From Butyribacter intestini (GTDB lineage Bacteria; Bacillota; Clostridia; Lachnospirales; Lachnospiraceae), in the NCBI GenBank assembly GCA_001414325.1, contig LLKB01000001.1, positions 62,001 to 126,000 on the forward strand: a stretch of DNA of 64,000 bases, read 5' to 3'. The notes beneath the pieces were generated by a model that saw nothing but the letters and a program-made list of their open reading frames with translations, was not told the DNA's origin and searched no databases. Positions 53,086 through 62,859 of this stretch are shown here, piece after piece (the stretch's first letter is position 1; the number at the start of each line of letters is the position of its first letter). A program made the position numbers and the translations under genes.

Positions 53086-54198
53086 ATGGCTAGTTTATCT
53101 TTAAAAAACATTTGTAAAACATATCCAAACGGATTCCAGGCAGTTAAAAACTTCAACCTTGACATCGCAGACAAAGAGTTTATCATCTTCGTAGGACCTT
53201 CAGGTTGTGGAAAGTCTACAACACTTCGTATGATTGCAGGTCTTGAAGAAATTTCTTCAGGTGAGTTATGGATCGGAAATACTCTTGTAAATGATGTTGA
53301 GCCAAAGGACAGAGATATCGCGATGGTATTCCAGAACTACGCACTTTATCCTCATATGTCAGTTTATGATAACATGGCATTTGGTCTTAAACTTAGAAAG
53401 ACTCCAAAGGAGAAGATTGACAAACTCGTTCATGAAGCAGCTAAGATTCTTGATATTGAGCATCTCTTAGACCGTAAGCCAAAGGCTTTATCAGGTGGTC
53501 AGAGACAGCGTGTTGCCATGGGTCGTGCAATCGTTCGTAATCCTAAGGTATTCCTTATGGATGAGCCTTTATCAAACCTTGATGCAAAACTTCGTGTTCA
53601 GATGCGTATCGAGATTTCTAAGATTCACCAGAGACTTGAAGCTACAATTATCTATGTTACACATGATCAGACAGAGGCTCTTACACTTGGTACTCGTATC
53701 GTAGTTATGAAAGATGGTGTTATGCAGCAGGTTGCTTCACCTATCGATCTTTATACAAAACCTTGCAATGTATTCGTAGCAGGATTTATCGGATCACCTC
53801 AGATGAACTTCATCAACTGTAAAGCAGTTAAAGATGGTTCAGATGTTAAACTTGAGTTTGGTACATACTCAGTTAAACTCCCTGAAGGAAAGGCAGAAAA
53901 GCTTGTTGAAGGCGGTTACATTGATAAAGATGTTATCATGGGTATTCGTCCTGAGGATATTAAGGATGAGGAAATCTATGTAAACAATGGTACAGACAAT
54001 GTTCTTGAGGCTACTGTAAAAGTTTACGAAATGCTTGGTGCTGAGGTATTCTTATACTTCACAGTTGAAGGATTTGACATTACAGTTCGTGTAAATCCTC
54101 GTACAACAGCTCGTCCTGGTGATACTATTAAGATTGCACTTGATACAAGCAAGATTCATGTATTTGATAAAGAAACAGAGAAAGTTATTACAAACTAG
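53086..54198 (+). CDS. msmK: Sugar ABC transporter ATP-binding protein, MsmK/UgpC type
   Basis: 370 residues, TTAGGAGGACACATATA before the ATG. Walker A GPSGCGKST, Q-loop VFQNYALYPHMSVYDNMAFG, signature LSGGQRQRVAMGRA, Walker B VFLMDEPLSNLDA, H-loop VTHDQTEA, then the MalK-like regulatory OB domains (GIRPEDI). It stands alone, as MsmX/MsmK ATPases do, and probably energises many sugar importers encoded elsewhere. Codon use differs from neighbours (more CGT, CTT, GGT), suggesting high expression. A 336-bp AT-rich leader precedes it; I see no structured element there. Confidence 0.92.
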   Translation: MASLSLKNICKTYPNGFQAVKNFNLDIADKEFIIFVGPSGCGKSTTLRMIAGLEEISSGELWIGNTLVNDVEPKDRDIAMVFQNYALYPHMSVYDNMAFGLKLRKTPKEKIDKLVHEAAKILDIEHLLDRKPKALSGGQRQRVAMGRAIVRNPKVFLMDEPLSNLDAKLRVQMRIEISKIHQRLEATIIYVTHDQTEALTLGTRIVVMKDGVMQQVASPIDLYTKPCNVFVAGFIGSPQMNFINCKAVKDGSDVKLEFGTYSVKLPEGKAEKLVEGGYIDKDVIMGIRPEDIKDEEIYVNNGTDNVLEATVKVYEMLGAEVFLYFTVEGFDITVRVNPRTTARPGDTIKIALDTSKIHVFDKETEKVITN

Positions 54199-54261
54199 TT
54201 TGTAGCAGGTGTTTTGAATTAGATTTAAAAATGTAATTTATGTGAGAAACATACAAATAGA

Positions 54262-54302
54262 AATGTCGCTATACTTTGGGTATAGCGGCATTTTTTGATG
54301 TC
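54262..54302 (+). terminator. Terminator after msmK
   Basis: TGTCGCTATAC/GTATAGCGGCA stem followed by TTTTTT. The rest of the gap to 54543 is AT-rich promoter-like sequence. Confidence 0.92.
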
Positions 54303-54543
54303 TGGGAAAATGCTCGTAATATAGAGATGAGTCAATGAGAATTGTGTGTTACAGAGTATTATAATGTAAAAATATATTTGTTTTTGTTAAAATGCACAAT
54401 TTTTATATGGAATAATATGTGAAATATGGATATATTGTTTATGAAGTATTTACTTTTGTGCAAATTGATGGTATAGTAAACTAATGGAGTGAAAAAATAT
54501 ATTAAAATTAAAATAGATAATCAACAGATATTGGAGGGAATTT

Positions 54544-55632
54544 ATGATATCTAATCAGGTTTTACAGACTACTATAGACGGACTTAAAAATATTACCAGA
54601 ATTGATATTTGTGTTATGGACACAGAAGGAAAGGCACTTGCCACAACTATAAACAATGTCGAAGAGTACGAAGATGCTGTTATGGCATTTGTTGAATCTC
54701 CAGCAGATAGTCAGGTGCTTCAGGGATATCAGTTTTTTAAGGTTTTTGATGATCATCAGTTAGAGTATGTTATTCTTGCAAAGGGTGACAGTGATGATGT
54801 TTATATGGTGGGAAAGCTCGCAGCTTTTCAAATTCAAAATCTTCTTGTTGCGTATAAAGAGCGTTATGACAAGGACAATTTTATTAAAAATCTTTTGCTC
54901 GACAATCTCCTTCTCGTAGATATTTATAATCGTGCAAAGAAGCTTCATATAGAGACAAGTGTAAACAGAGTAGTATTTCTTATTGAGACTAAGGATGAAA
55001 AAGATTCAAATGCATTAGAGACGGTTAAGGGATTGTTTGCAGGAAAGTCAAGAGACTTTATCACGCAGGTAGATGAAAAAAATATCATTCTTGTCAAAGA
55101 GTTAAAAGAAGAAGAAGGTTATGAGGATATGGAAAAGACGGCAAATGTCATTCTCGATATGCTCAACACTGAAGCAATGATAAGTGTGCATGTATCATTT
55201 GGTACCATTGTGAATGAGATAAAAGATGTTTCACGCTCATATAAAGAAGCGAAGATGGCACTTGATGTAGGAAAGATATTCTACAGTGACCAAAATGTCA
55301 TTGCATACAGCAGCTTAGGTATAGGAAGACTTATATATCAGCTCCCAATGCCATTGTGTAAGATGTTTATCGGCGAAATTTTTGGAGAAAATACTCCGGA
55401 TGATTTTGATGATGAGACTATCGCAACGATAAATAAATTCTTTGAAAACAGTCTTAATGTTTCGGAAACATCAAGACAGCTTTACATCCATAGAAATACT
55501 CTTGTATATAGATTAGACAAGCTTGAAAAGAGTACGGGACTTGACCTCAGAGTATTTGATGATGCTATCACATTTAAGATAGCGTTGATGGTTGTTAAGT
55601 ACATGAAATATATGGAGACATTTGAGTTTTAA
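54544..55632 (+). CDS. CdaR-like regulator (PucR-type HTH)
   Basis: 362 residues, TTGGAGGGAATTT before the ATG. An N-terminal sensory domain (about 1-100, VLQTTIDGLKNITRIDICVM DTEGKALA) of the putative sugar-diacid recognition type, a middle GGDEF-like domain (about 140-270), and the C-terminal PucR/CdaR helix-turn-helix (NKFFENSLNVSETSRQLYIHRNTLVYRLDK). Such proteins regulate sugar acid or carbohydrate use. Its position after msmK suggests a link to sugar transport, but a terminator separates them. Confidence 0.85.
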   Translation: MISNQVLQTTIDGLKNITRIDICVMDTEGKALATTINNVEEYEDAVMAFVESPADSQVLQGYQFFKVFDDHQLEYVILAKGDSDDVYMVGKLAAFQIQNLLVAYKERYDKDNFIKNLLLDNLLLVDIYNRAKKLHIETSVNRVVFLIETKDEKDSNALETVKGLFAGKSRDFITQVDEKNIILVKELKEEEGYEDMEKTANVILDMLNTEAMISVHVSFGTIVNEIKDVSRSYKEAKMALDVGKIFYSDQNVIAYSSLGIGRLIYQLPMPLCKMFIGEIFGENTPDDFDDETIATINKFFENSLNVSETSRQLYIHRNTLVYRLDKLEKSTGLDLRVFDDAITFKIALMVVKYMKYMETFEF

Positions 55633-55647
55633 ACATTGAAGATAATA

Positions 55648-55712
55648 TCTCCCCCGGATTGTACCAAAATCAAAGAGCTGACTCTTTGATTTGGTGTATT
55701 CGGGGGTTTTGT
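55648..55712 (+). terminator. Terminator after the CdaR-like gene
   Basis: CCCCCGGATTGTACCAAAATC and GATTTGGTGTATTCGGGGG, each under 22 bases and shown for the outer arms, pair around AAGAGCTGACTCTT; TTTTG follows. Confidence 0.9.
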
Positions 55713-55740
55713 TATTGTTTAGCTATGCTGTGTTATAGCT

Positions 55741-55776
55741 GCACAATTTAATCGTAGGTTATGATAGTTTTGCAAA
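55741..55776. repeat. Repeat family 2, core copy
   Basis: GCACAATTTAATCGTAGGTT then ATGATAGTTTTGCAAAT, the same core as 17544-17580. Confidence 0.6.
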
Positions 55777-55851
55777 TACCTGCAAATGTGCATAAATAAA
55801 AGGTGTAAAAGTTCTTTATATTGTGTTATCATCATATAAATATTTAAATGA

Positions 55852-55931
55852 TTGCGAAACAGGTTATATGTTGTGTTCATTACAGATTATGATAGTAAGA
55901 AATGCAAGGCTGAACTGTTATAGTTTCGCAA
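55852..55931. repeat. Repeat family 2, second form, with a family 1 end inside
   Basis: 80 bp with ends TTGCGAAAC/GTTTCGCAA. Near its right side is AAGGCTGAACTGTTA (55906-55920), which matches the right end of repeat family 1. It lies directly before the CtpA-type gene leader and, with the core copy above, fills the 332-bp gap. Confidence 0.65.
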
Positions 55932-55964
55932 ATGTAGATATAAATTGACAGGAGAGAAATAGAC

Positions 55965-57227
55965 ATGAATATGGACAGAGATAGAGAAACAGATATTAAT
56001 TTTGATTTTTTACGCGGAGTCATTATGGGGGCGGCAGGCTGCATATTAGTTTTGTTGAGTGCACTGACGATTGCTCAATATGCAGGAAAAATCAATGTGG
56101 CGGCAGGTCTGAAATGGGATGAGAATGGAATGTCCAAAGAGGCAGTAGAGATAAAGGATAAGGCAGAGATATTGTCGTCGTATATAAACAGATTTTACCT
56201 TAATGATATAGATTATGGCAAAATGGGAGATATTATTTATAAGGCGATGGTAAGCGGACTTGATGATAAATATGCTGCATATTATACAAAGGATGAATAT
56301 AAGGATATTTCAGAAAAGACAAAAGGAGAATTTTGTGGAATAGGTGCGTATATATCACAGGGGAAAAACGATAATTCTTTAAAGGTGGCAGGCGTTGTAA
56401 AGGGTGGCCCGGCAGAAAAAGCGGGAATAAAAAAAGGAGATATTATTGTTGAGGTTGATGGGGAAAATATCCAGGGAAAGGATAGTTCTTATGCCGTATC
56501 AAAAATGAAAGGCAAAAAAGGAACAAATGTAAGCATTTTAGTGATGAGAAAAGGAAATAAAAAACCTATCACTTTCAATATTAAAAGAGAAGTGATTCAT
56601 GATAATACTGTTTCATACAAAATGCTTGATAATAATATCGGATATATTTCGGTGAGTGCCTTTGAAACAGTTACTAAGAAGCAGTTTAAAAGTGCTGTAG
56701 ATTGTTTGGAAAAGAAAAATGAAAAAGGACTTATCATAGATCTCAGAGATAACGGAGGTGGACTTTTGGACACCGCACTTGATATGCTGGATCAGATACT
56801 TCCTAAGAAACTTGTGGTATATACAAAAGATAAGAACGGAGTAGCAGAGGAGTATTACACAAAGGATGATAAAGAAATAAAGATTCCGATAGTTATTCTT
56901 GTAAATGGCAATTCTGCAAGTGCTTCTGAAGTTTTTTGTGGAGCACTCAGAGATTATGGAAAAGCGAAACTTCTTGGCACAAAGACTTTCGGAAAAGGAA
57001 TAGTACAGTCATCATTTGCGTTCCGTGATGGAACAGGACTGAAATTCACGACATCAAAATATTATACTCCTAAGGGCATAAATATACACGGAACAGGTTT
57101 TGAGCCTGATATAAAGGTTAAAAGTAACGGAAAAATGACTGCTTTGAAAGAAAGCGGTTATAAAGTTGATAATCAGATAAATGTTGCATTGGATTATCTT
57201 ACAATAGCTCTTAAATCTAAGCGTTGA
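55965..57227 (+). CDS. S41 carboxy-terminal processing peptidase (CtpA/CtpB type)
   Basis: 420 residues, ACAGGAGAGAAATAGAC before ATG. N-terminal membrane anchor (about 12-35), a helical lead, PDZ domain (about 115-200, GVVKGGPAEKAGIKKGDIIV EVDG) and S41 core (about 215-400): LRDNGGG, nucleophile Ser in NSASASEVFCGAL, general base Lys in TFGKGIVQ. Cleaves extracytoplasmic proteins at their C-termini; in endospore formers such enzymes act in sporulation signalling or wall turnover. Ends 60 bp before uvrB. Confidence 0.93.
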   Translation: MNMDRDRETDINFDFLRGVIMGAAGCILVLLSALTIAQYAGKINVAAGLKWDENGMSKEAVEIKDKAEILSSYINRFYLNDIDYGKMGDIIYKAMVSGLDDKYAAYYTKDEYKDISEKTKGEFCGIGAYISQGKNDNSLKVAGVVKGGPAEKAGIKKGDIIVEVDGENIQGKDSSYAVSKMKGKKGTNVSILVMRKGNKKPITFNIKREVIHDNTVSYKMLDNNIGYISVSAFETVTKKQFKSAVDCLEKKNEKGLIIDLRDNGGGLLDTALDMLDQILPKKLVVYTKDKNGVAEEYYTKDDKEIKIPIVILVNGNSASASEVFCGALRDYGKAKLLGTKTFGKGIVQSSFAFRDGTGLKFTTSKYYTPKGINIHGTGFEPDIKVKSNGKMTALKESGYKVDNQINVALDYLTIALKSKR

Positions 57228-57287
57228 TGTATCTACTGTAGTTTTACTGTCGTACACTGATTTATAAAATTTTAGGGAGGTGTTTTT

Positions 57288-59273
57288 GTGCAAAATTCAC
57301 AACAAAAATTCAAATTACATTCAGAATACAAGCCAACCGGTGACCAGCCGCAGGCTATCGAGGAACTTGTAAAAGGATTTAAGGAGGGCGACCAGTTTCA
57401 GACTTTGCTTGGTGTTACGGGTTCGGGAAAAACATTTACTATGGCAAATGTTATAGAGAAACTCAACAAGCCCACACTTATAATCGCACATAACAAGACT
57501 CTTGCAGCACAGCTTTACGGTGAGTTTAAAGAGTTTTTTCCTGAAAATGCAGTTGAATATTTTGTATCTTATTATGATTATTATCAGCCTGAGGCATATG
57601 TTCCGTCATCGGACACATATATAGAAAAGGATTCATCGATCAATGATGAGATTGATAAATTAAGACATTCGGCTACAGCGGCTTTAACTGAGAGAAGAGA
57701 TGTAATTATTGTGGCGAGTGTGTCATGTATATATGGTCTTGGAAGTCCTATTGATTACCAGAACATGACTGTTTCGCTCAGACCGGGGATGATGAAGGAC
57801 AGGGATGAGGTTATTAAAAAACTTGTTGAAATCCAGTATGCCCGCAATGATATGGATTTTAAGCGTGGTACTTTCAGGGTGAGAGGGGATGTTTTGGAAA
57901 TATTTCCGGTTTCAGAGTCAGAACATGCAATAAGAGTAGAATTTTTCGGTGATGAGGTTGACCGAATCACTGAGATAGATGTGCTTACGGGAGAGATAAA
58001 GGCAGAACTTGAGCACATGGTGGTATTTCCGGCATCTCATTATGTAGTAGACCGTGACAACATGAATCGAGCTATTATTGGGATAGAAAATGAACTTGAA
58101 TACAGAGTAAAAGAATTTCAGAGTCAGGACAAGCTTCTTGAAGCTCAGAGGATTTCAGAGAGAACAAACTTTGACATAGAAATGCTTCGTGAAACAGGTT
58201 TTTGTTCGGGGATAGAGAATTATTCAAGACATTTGTCGGGACTTAAACCGGGACAGCCGCCTCACACACTGCTTGATTATTTTCCTGATGATTTTATTAT
58301 AATGGTTGATGAGTCACATATCACGATACCTCAGATAAGAGGAATGTATGCAGGTGACCGTTCAAGAAAAAACACACTTGTTGAGTATGGTTTCAGATTG
58401 CCGTCAGCACTTGACAACAGACCTCTTAATTTTGACGAGTTTGAAAGCCACATAAACCAGATGCTCTTTGTATCAGCCACACCTAATGTGTATGAGAAAG
58501 AGCATGAGCTTGCAAGAGTTGAACAGATAATAAGACCAACAGGTCTTCTTGATCCTGAGATTACCGTAAAACCAGTCAAAGGTCAGATTGATGATTTAGT
58601 GGGTGAGATAAGAAAGACACTTGATGCAGGAAATAAAGTAATGATAAACACACTTACAAAAAAGATGGCAGAGGATTTGACGAATTATCTGAAGGAGATA
58701 GGCATAAGGGTGAGGTATCTTCATTCAGATATAGATACACTTGAGCGTTCAGAGATAATTAGGGATATGCGAATGGATGTGTTTGATGTGCTTGTCGGTA
58801 TAAATCTTCTGCGTGAGGGGCTTGACATACCTGAGATAGAGCTTGTTGCAATACTTGATGCTGATAAAGAGGGATTTCTGCGTTCGGAGATTTCTCTTAT
58901 CCAGACTATAGGCAGGGCGGCGAGAAACGCTGATGGTCGTGTTATCATGTATGCAGATGTTATAACGGAGTCGATGAGAAATGCGATAGATGAGACGAAC
59001 CGAAGAAGAAAGATACAGGCAAAGTATAATGAGGAACATGACATTACGCCACAGACAATAAAGAAAGCAGTAAGAGATCTTATCAGTATATCAAAGAAAG
59101 TTGAGACAAGCAGCGAGGATATAACTAAGGATATTGAGTCGATGAGTGAGAAGGAGATTGACAAACTTGTTGCAAAGATTAAGAAACAGATGCATACGGC
59201 GGCAGCAGAACTTAACTTTGAGCTGGCGGCGAAGCTGCGTGATCAGTTGATTGAGATAAAAAAGCTTGAGTGA
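57288..59273 (+). CDS. uvrB: Excinuclease ABC subunit B
   Basis: 661 residues, normal length. GTG start with GGGAGGTG upstream. Walker A GVTGSGKT (about 43-50), [20 protein letters not shown] beta-hairpin, helicase motifs DESH and QTIGRAARN, and the C-terminal UVR domain ([23 protein letters not shown]) that binds UvrC. Loads on damaged DNA with UvrA in nucleotide excision repair. uvrA is not immediately downstream. Confidence 0.98.
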   Translation: MQNSQQKFKLHSEYKPTGDQPQAIEELVKGFKEGDQFQTLLGVTGSGKTFTMANVIEKLNKPTLIIAHNKTLAAQLYGEFKEFFPENAVEYFVSYYDYYQPEAYVPSSDTYIEKDSSINDEIDKLRHSATAALTERRDVIIVASVSCIYGLGSPIDYQNMTVSLRPGMMKDRDEVIKKLVEIQYARNDMDFKRGTFRVRGDVLEIFPVSESEHAIRVEFFGDEVDRITEIDVLTGEIKAELEHMVVFPASHYVVDRDNMNRAIIGIENELEYRVKEFQSQDKLLEAQRISERTNFDIEMLRETGFCSGIENYSRHLSGLKPGQPPHTLLDYFPDDFIIMVDESHITIPQIRGMYAGDRSRKNTLVEYGFRLPSALDNRPLNFDEFESHINQMLFVSATPNVYEKEHELARVEQIIRPTGLLDPEITVKPVKGQIDDLVGEIRKTLDAGNKVMINTLTKKMAEDLTNYLKEIGIRVRYLHSDIDTLERSEIIRDMRMDVFDVLVGINLLREGLDIPEIELVAILDADKEGFLRSEISLIQTIGRAARNADGRVIMYADVITESMRNAIDETNRRRKIQAKYNEEHDITPQTIKKAVRDLISISKKVETSSEDITKDIESMSEKEIDKLVAKIKKQMHTAAAELNFELAAKLRDQLIEIKKLE

Positions 59274-59292
59274 AAATAATGTAGGTTGAGAG

Positions 59293-59440
59293 GGCTTGCA
59301 AGTGGCTGTAATTAGCAGCCGCAGGCACGCTTTCGCTATTTGTAACTCGCAGCGGTACATAAAGTGCTGAAAGACAGCACTTAAGTACCGGCGGTTACAA
59401 CAATGCCTGCTTGTGTTAATTAGCAACCCACTTGCAAGCC
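59293..59440. repeat. 148-bp nested hairpin after uvrB
   Basis: Concentric arms: GGCTTGCAAGTGG (59293-59305) with CCACTTGCAAGCC (59428-59440); GCAGGCA with TGCCTGC; TGTAAC with GTTACA; GCGGTAC with GTACCG; AAGTGCTG with CAGCACTT around AAAGA. No coding capacity and no T-run. May be a MITE-like element or a structured RNA. Confidence 0.8.
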
Positions 59441-59470
59441 TATATACGGTATTGAGAATTTTACAATGGA

Positions 59471-59600
59471 GATTTTTGATAAGAAATTTTGACGGTTTCA
59501 TAGTGAAGTTTTTTGATAAGAGATTTTGACAGTTTTGCAGTGAATGATTTTTATAAGAGATTTTTTTAAGACTTTGCGGTGTAGTTTTTTGATAAGGAAA
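59471..59600 (+). repeat. 38-bp tandem repeats upstream of the beta-galactosidase
   Basis: Three and a half imperfect units starting at 59471, 59508, 59546 and 59584, of the form GTTTTTTGATAAGAGATTTT then GACAGTTTTGCAGTGAA. The last unit supplies the ribosome-binding site. Confidence 0.7.
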
Positions 59601-59610
59601 GGAAATTTTG

Positions 59611-61746
59611 ATGACTGATAGTAAGTTTAAATTGCCGGTGGGAATAAATATCGGTGTGGACTATTATCCGGAGCACTGGGATGAGTCACTATGGGTTAAG
59701 GATGCGGATATGATGCATAAGGCGGGCGTTAAAATTGTCCGTATGGCTGAGTTCGCATGGAGCAGACTTGAACCGGATGAGGGCGATTTTGATTTTGAGT
59801 GGCTTGACAGGGCGGTTAGACTTTTTGAGGACCGTGATATATATGTTGTTTTGTGTACGCCTACTAACACACCTCCACAGTGGCTTTTTAAAAAGTATCC
59901 GGAGATTATCCAGATTGATAAAAAGGGAAATAGGATTTCCATTGGGATAAGAGGACACAGGTGTTTGAACAGCCCTGTTTACAGGGAACTTTCTAAAAAG
60001 ATAATCACGCATATGGTCGAGAGATATAAGGATAATAAATATGTTATAGGTTATCAGATTGACAATGAGCTTGAGGCAAATCACTGTTGTTGTGATGTGT
60101 GTAAAAGTTCTTTTAGGGAGTGGATTAAGAAGAAATATGGTACGATACAGGCGGTCAATAAGGCATATGGAAATAATGTGTGGAGCGGTGAGTATAGTGA
60201 TTTTTCACAGATTATGCCGCCGATGAATGAAAATGGGAAATGGCTGAATCCCTCGCTTAACCTTGACTTTAACAGATACGCATCTGAGAGCACCTGCGAT
60301 TATGTTAAGTTTCAGTCGGACATTATCAGAAAAATCTCTCCTGATAAATTTATTACGACAAACAACTGGCTATGTGAGAATATGCCTGATTTTTATGATA
60401 TGTTTGAAAATCTTGATGTTGTATCATATGACAATTATCCGCTTACAAATTTGCCAAAAGATGATGAAACATTGTATTCGCACGCATTTCACCTTGACCT
60501 GATGCGTGGCATAAAAAATAAAAACTTCTGGATTATGGAACAGCTAAGCGGAAGTGTCGGAAGCTGGATGCCTATGTCACTTACAACAAGACCCGGAATG
60601 TTAAAGGGGTATTCACTTCAGGCAATCGCACATGGTGCGGATGCCGTTGTGCATTTTAGATGGCGCACGGCTGTTTCTGGTGCTGAGATGTACTGGCATG
60701 GGATAATAGACCACAGCAATGTGCCTGGGAGAAGATATAAGGAGTTTTGTGGACTTTGCGATGAGGTTAAAAAAATCCAAAATCTTGCGGGAACAATATG
60801 CAGAAATGAGATTGCGATACTGTATTCATCTGACAATGAGTATGCATTTAAAAATCAGCATCAGGCGGAGAAAATGTATTATCTTGAGCAATTAAAACAG
60901 TGGCATGATGCATTTACCTGTCTGGGACTTGGAGTTGACATTATAAATCAAACACAGAGACTTGACAAATATAAAATTGTCATTGCACCGACAATGCTCG
61001 TTGAGAGTGCGGAGACATTAAAAGAACTTGAAAGAGCGGCAAATAATGGAGTTGCCGTTATTTTAACGAATCGTTCAGGTGAGAGGGATTATAATAATAA
61101 ATGTATTATGGAACAACTGCCGACGATATATTCCGAACTCACGGGAATAAAAGTGACTGAATATGAAGCGTTGCCTGATGGTATGGAAGTGAGGCTGAGA
61201 TTGTCGGATGAATTTGCTGAAAAGTCGAAGTATGCCTTAAAGAGTGAAAGAGAAGAAAATGCAACATCACAATATAATTTAGAAAGCCAAAATAAGGAAG
61301 TTGAAAAATCAGACTATGCATTAAATAGTGACAACGATGTAAATTCAAATGAAGAAATAAGAAAAGTGAAAATTATTGGAAAACGATGGTGCGATATAAT
61401 AGAAGAAAACGAAAATGTGGAAGTGCTTGCAAGATATGATGAGCAGTTTTATAAAGATTTTGCGGCTGTCACAAGAAATAAATATGGTGATGGAGAAGTC
61501 TATTATTTTGGTACAGTATTAAATCGTGATGCAAGTATAGGATTTGCAAGGGAGATTGCCAAAAGGCAGCAGTTTGACATAATAGACGGACTTCAAAAAG
61601 GTGTGGAAGTTACATATCGTTATGGTGATAAAAAGTGGCGTTTTATATTTAACAATACCGAAAAAGAGCAGAAAGTCATTATCGGGAAAGAACAGATTAC
61701 ATTAAAGCCATTTGAGATGAACATACAAGAAACTATCTTGCATTGA
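59611..61746 (+). CDS. GH42 beta-galactosidase
   Basis: 711 residues from ATG 59611 (AAGGAAAGGAAATTTTG). Cytoplasmic, no signal peptide. Acid/base Glu in GYQIDNELEANH (about 155), the zinc-type Cys cluster CCCDVC just after, nucleophile Glu in WIMEQLSGSVGSW (about 311), HGADAVVHFRWRTAVSGAEM. The trimerisation and C-terminal beta domains follow. A polar, low-complexity insert (about 540-585) with three loose repeats SKYALKS, SQYNLES, SDYALNS is unusual. Hydrolyses terminal beta-galactosides, often from plant galactans or oligosaccharides. Single gene here. Confidence 0.95.
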   Translation: MTDSKFKLPVGINIGVDYYPEHWDESLWVKDADMMHKAGVKIVRMAEFAWSRLEPDEGDFDFEWLDRAVRLFEDRDIYVVLCTPTNTPPQWLFKKYPEIIQIDKKGNRISIGIRGHRCLNSPVYRELSKKIITHMVERYKDNKYVIGYQIDNELEANHCCCDVCKSSFREWIKKKYGTIQAVNKAYGNNVWSGEYSDFSQIMPPMNENGKWLNPSLNLDFNRYASESTCDYVKFQSDIIRKISPDKFITTNNWLCENMPDFYDMFENLDVVSYDNYPLTNLPKDDETLYSHAFHLDLMRGIKNKNFWIMEQLSGSVGSWMPMSLTTRPGMLKGYSLQAIAHGADAVVHFRWRTAVSGAEMYWHGIIDHSNVPGRRYKEFCGLCDEVKKIQNLAGTICRNEIAILYSSDNEYAFKNQHQAEKMYYLEQLKQWHDAFTCLGLGVDIINQTQRLDKYKIVIAPTMLVESAETLKELERAANNGVAVILTNRSGERDYNNKCIMEQLPTIYSELTGIKVTEYEALPDGMEVRLRLSDEFAEKSKYALKSEREENATSQYNLESQNKEVEKSDYALNSDNDVNSNEEIRKVKIIGKRWCDIIEENENVEVLARYDEQFYKDFAAVTRNKYGDGEVYYFGTVLNRDASIGFAREIAKRQQFDIIDGLQKGVEVTYRYGDKKWRFIFNNTEKEQKVIIGKEQITLKPFEMNIQETILH

Positions 61747-61834
61747 AGAAAAAAGGAGAGTATAATTGATTATATAGGAATATTAAGATGGTTTAGGATA
61801 AGTCTATATATGAATTTGACAAGGAGTGATTTTT

Positions 61835-62176
61835 ATGCAGATAAGTGGTATCAATGGAATGAACAATATCAGCAGTATATATACATATGGAAATTCACAT
61901 TTTAACCAGATACAGAACAATCCTGTTACTCCGGTAACAAAGGTTAAAAGCACACAGCCTGTTGATGGCGAACAGGACAAGTCAAAATATGCTGTTGTTT
62001 ATGGAAATGATAAGACAAGTGAGACATATGACACTAAAGAAGCAGATGAAGTCAGGTCAAAATATGCAGATGCACAGAATGTCTCATATAATAATACAAA
62101 CAATCCATATGAGATTTCAAAGATGGAAAGAGACAGCATGATATTATCCGGAATGAATTTTGATGAGTATGCATAG
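61835..62176 (+). CDS. Small hydrophilic protein of unknown function
   Basis: 113 residues from ATG 61835 with AAGGAG upstream (an in-frame ATG nine bases earlier lacks a site). Begins MQISGINGMNNISSIYTYG, then an Asn/Thr-rich, probably disordered region with two SKYA words, and ends MERDSMILSGMNFDEYA. No signal peptide or membrane helix. Family not recognised. The stop codon lies in the first unit of a 13-bp tandem repeat. Confidence 0.6.
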   Translation: MQISGINGMNNISSIYTYGNSHFNQIQNNPVTPVTKVKSTQPVDGEQDKSKYAVVYGNDKTSETYDTKEADEVRSKYADAQNVSYNNTNNPYEISKMERDSMILSGMNFDEYA

Positions 62177-62259
62177 CAAACATGCATAGCAAATATGCAT
62201 AGCAAGTATGCATAGCAAACATGCATAGCAAGTATGCATAGCAAACATGCATAATAAGT
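62169..62259 (+). repeat. Seven 13-bp tandem repeats
   Basis: ATGCATAGCAAAC-type units follow each other without spacers, positions 11-13 varying between AAC, AAT and AGT; the last unit is ATGCATAATAAGT. Each holds the palindrome ATGCAT. Between two unrelated small genes; the last unit ends 23 bp before the next ATG. Confidence 0.95.
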
Positions 62260-62281
62260 ATTAAACAGGAGGAATTATCGC

Positions 62282-62662
62282 ATGATGAAATGGTGGAGAA
62301 GATTGATTTTTTCTATTATCAGTCTGGTATTGGGATATATTTCTCTTGATTATCTTTACTCCGCTTTTACGAAACTTACAAATGCATCGGGAAGTGCAGC
62401 AGCATACAGTCCTAAAGGAGATGGCTTGTCACAGCTTTTAGGGGCGGTTATGTTTTTGGGATACTTTGTTGTTCTTGGATTTTATATCTGGATGATAAAG
62501 AGGTGTTCACCAAAAATTGACCTTATAGAAGAAGATGCCAAAACCGGAGAGCAGAAAGTAAAGAAAAAATGGTTTGATATTATACTTCAGATAGTTATCA
62601 TTATTACCGGTATGATAATAAGATGGGCATATCTTATGTTCATATATCTGCCGAAATTATAA
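62282..62662 (+). CDS. Small membrane protein of unknown function
   Basis: 126 residues; AGGAGGAATTATCGC precedes the ATG (62282, or the next codon). Three membrane helices: about 8-28 (LIFSIISLVLGYISLDYLYS), 52-72 and 98-122, with a short loop and a polar cytoplasmic segment (KRCSPKIDLIEEDAKTGEQK). No family recognised. Followed by a long terminator. Confidence 0.65.
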   Translation: MMKWWRRLIFSIISLVLGYISLDYLYSAFTKLTNASGSAAAYSPKGDGLSQLLGAVMFLGYFVVLGFYIWMIKRCSPKIDLIEEDAKTGEQKVKKKWFDIILQIVIIITGMIIRWAYLMFIYLPKL

Positions 62663-62667
62663 AATAA

Positions 62668-62763
62668 AAACACCATAGAATTTAAGATTTAGAGCTGCAA
62701 TTATCAGTTTTTAAAACAGAGTGTGAACAGCATTTAAATCTTGTATTCTATGGTGTTTTTTCA
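62668..62763 (+). terminator. Long-armed terminator
   Basis: AACACCATAGAATTTAAGATTT pairs (with a small bulge) with AAATCTTGTATTCTATGGTGTT, here each quoted near full arm, then TTTTTT. Two smaller hairpins (CTATCAGA.../TCTGATAG and CCGGTAAGC/GCTTACCGG) follow at 62765-62820. Confidence 0.88.
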
Positions 62764-62859
62764 CTATCAGAGAAGTTTTTCTGATAGTGTTATAAACCGG
62801 TAAGCAGAGCTTACCGGAAATATCTGCCTGACTACATATCCTTTTGGAATTTTATACTT

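Noticed and set aside
59471-59600. CRISPR-like or riboswitch leader before the beta-galactosidase
   Set aside because: Imperfect tandem repeats without spacers and without a recognisable riboswitch fold.
62169-62259. CRISPR array
   Set aside because: Units are 13 bp and directly adjacent with no unique spacers, and no cas genes are present.
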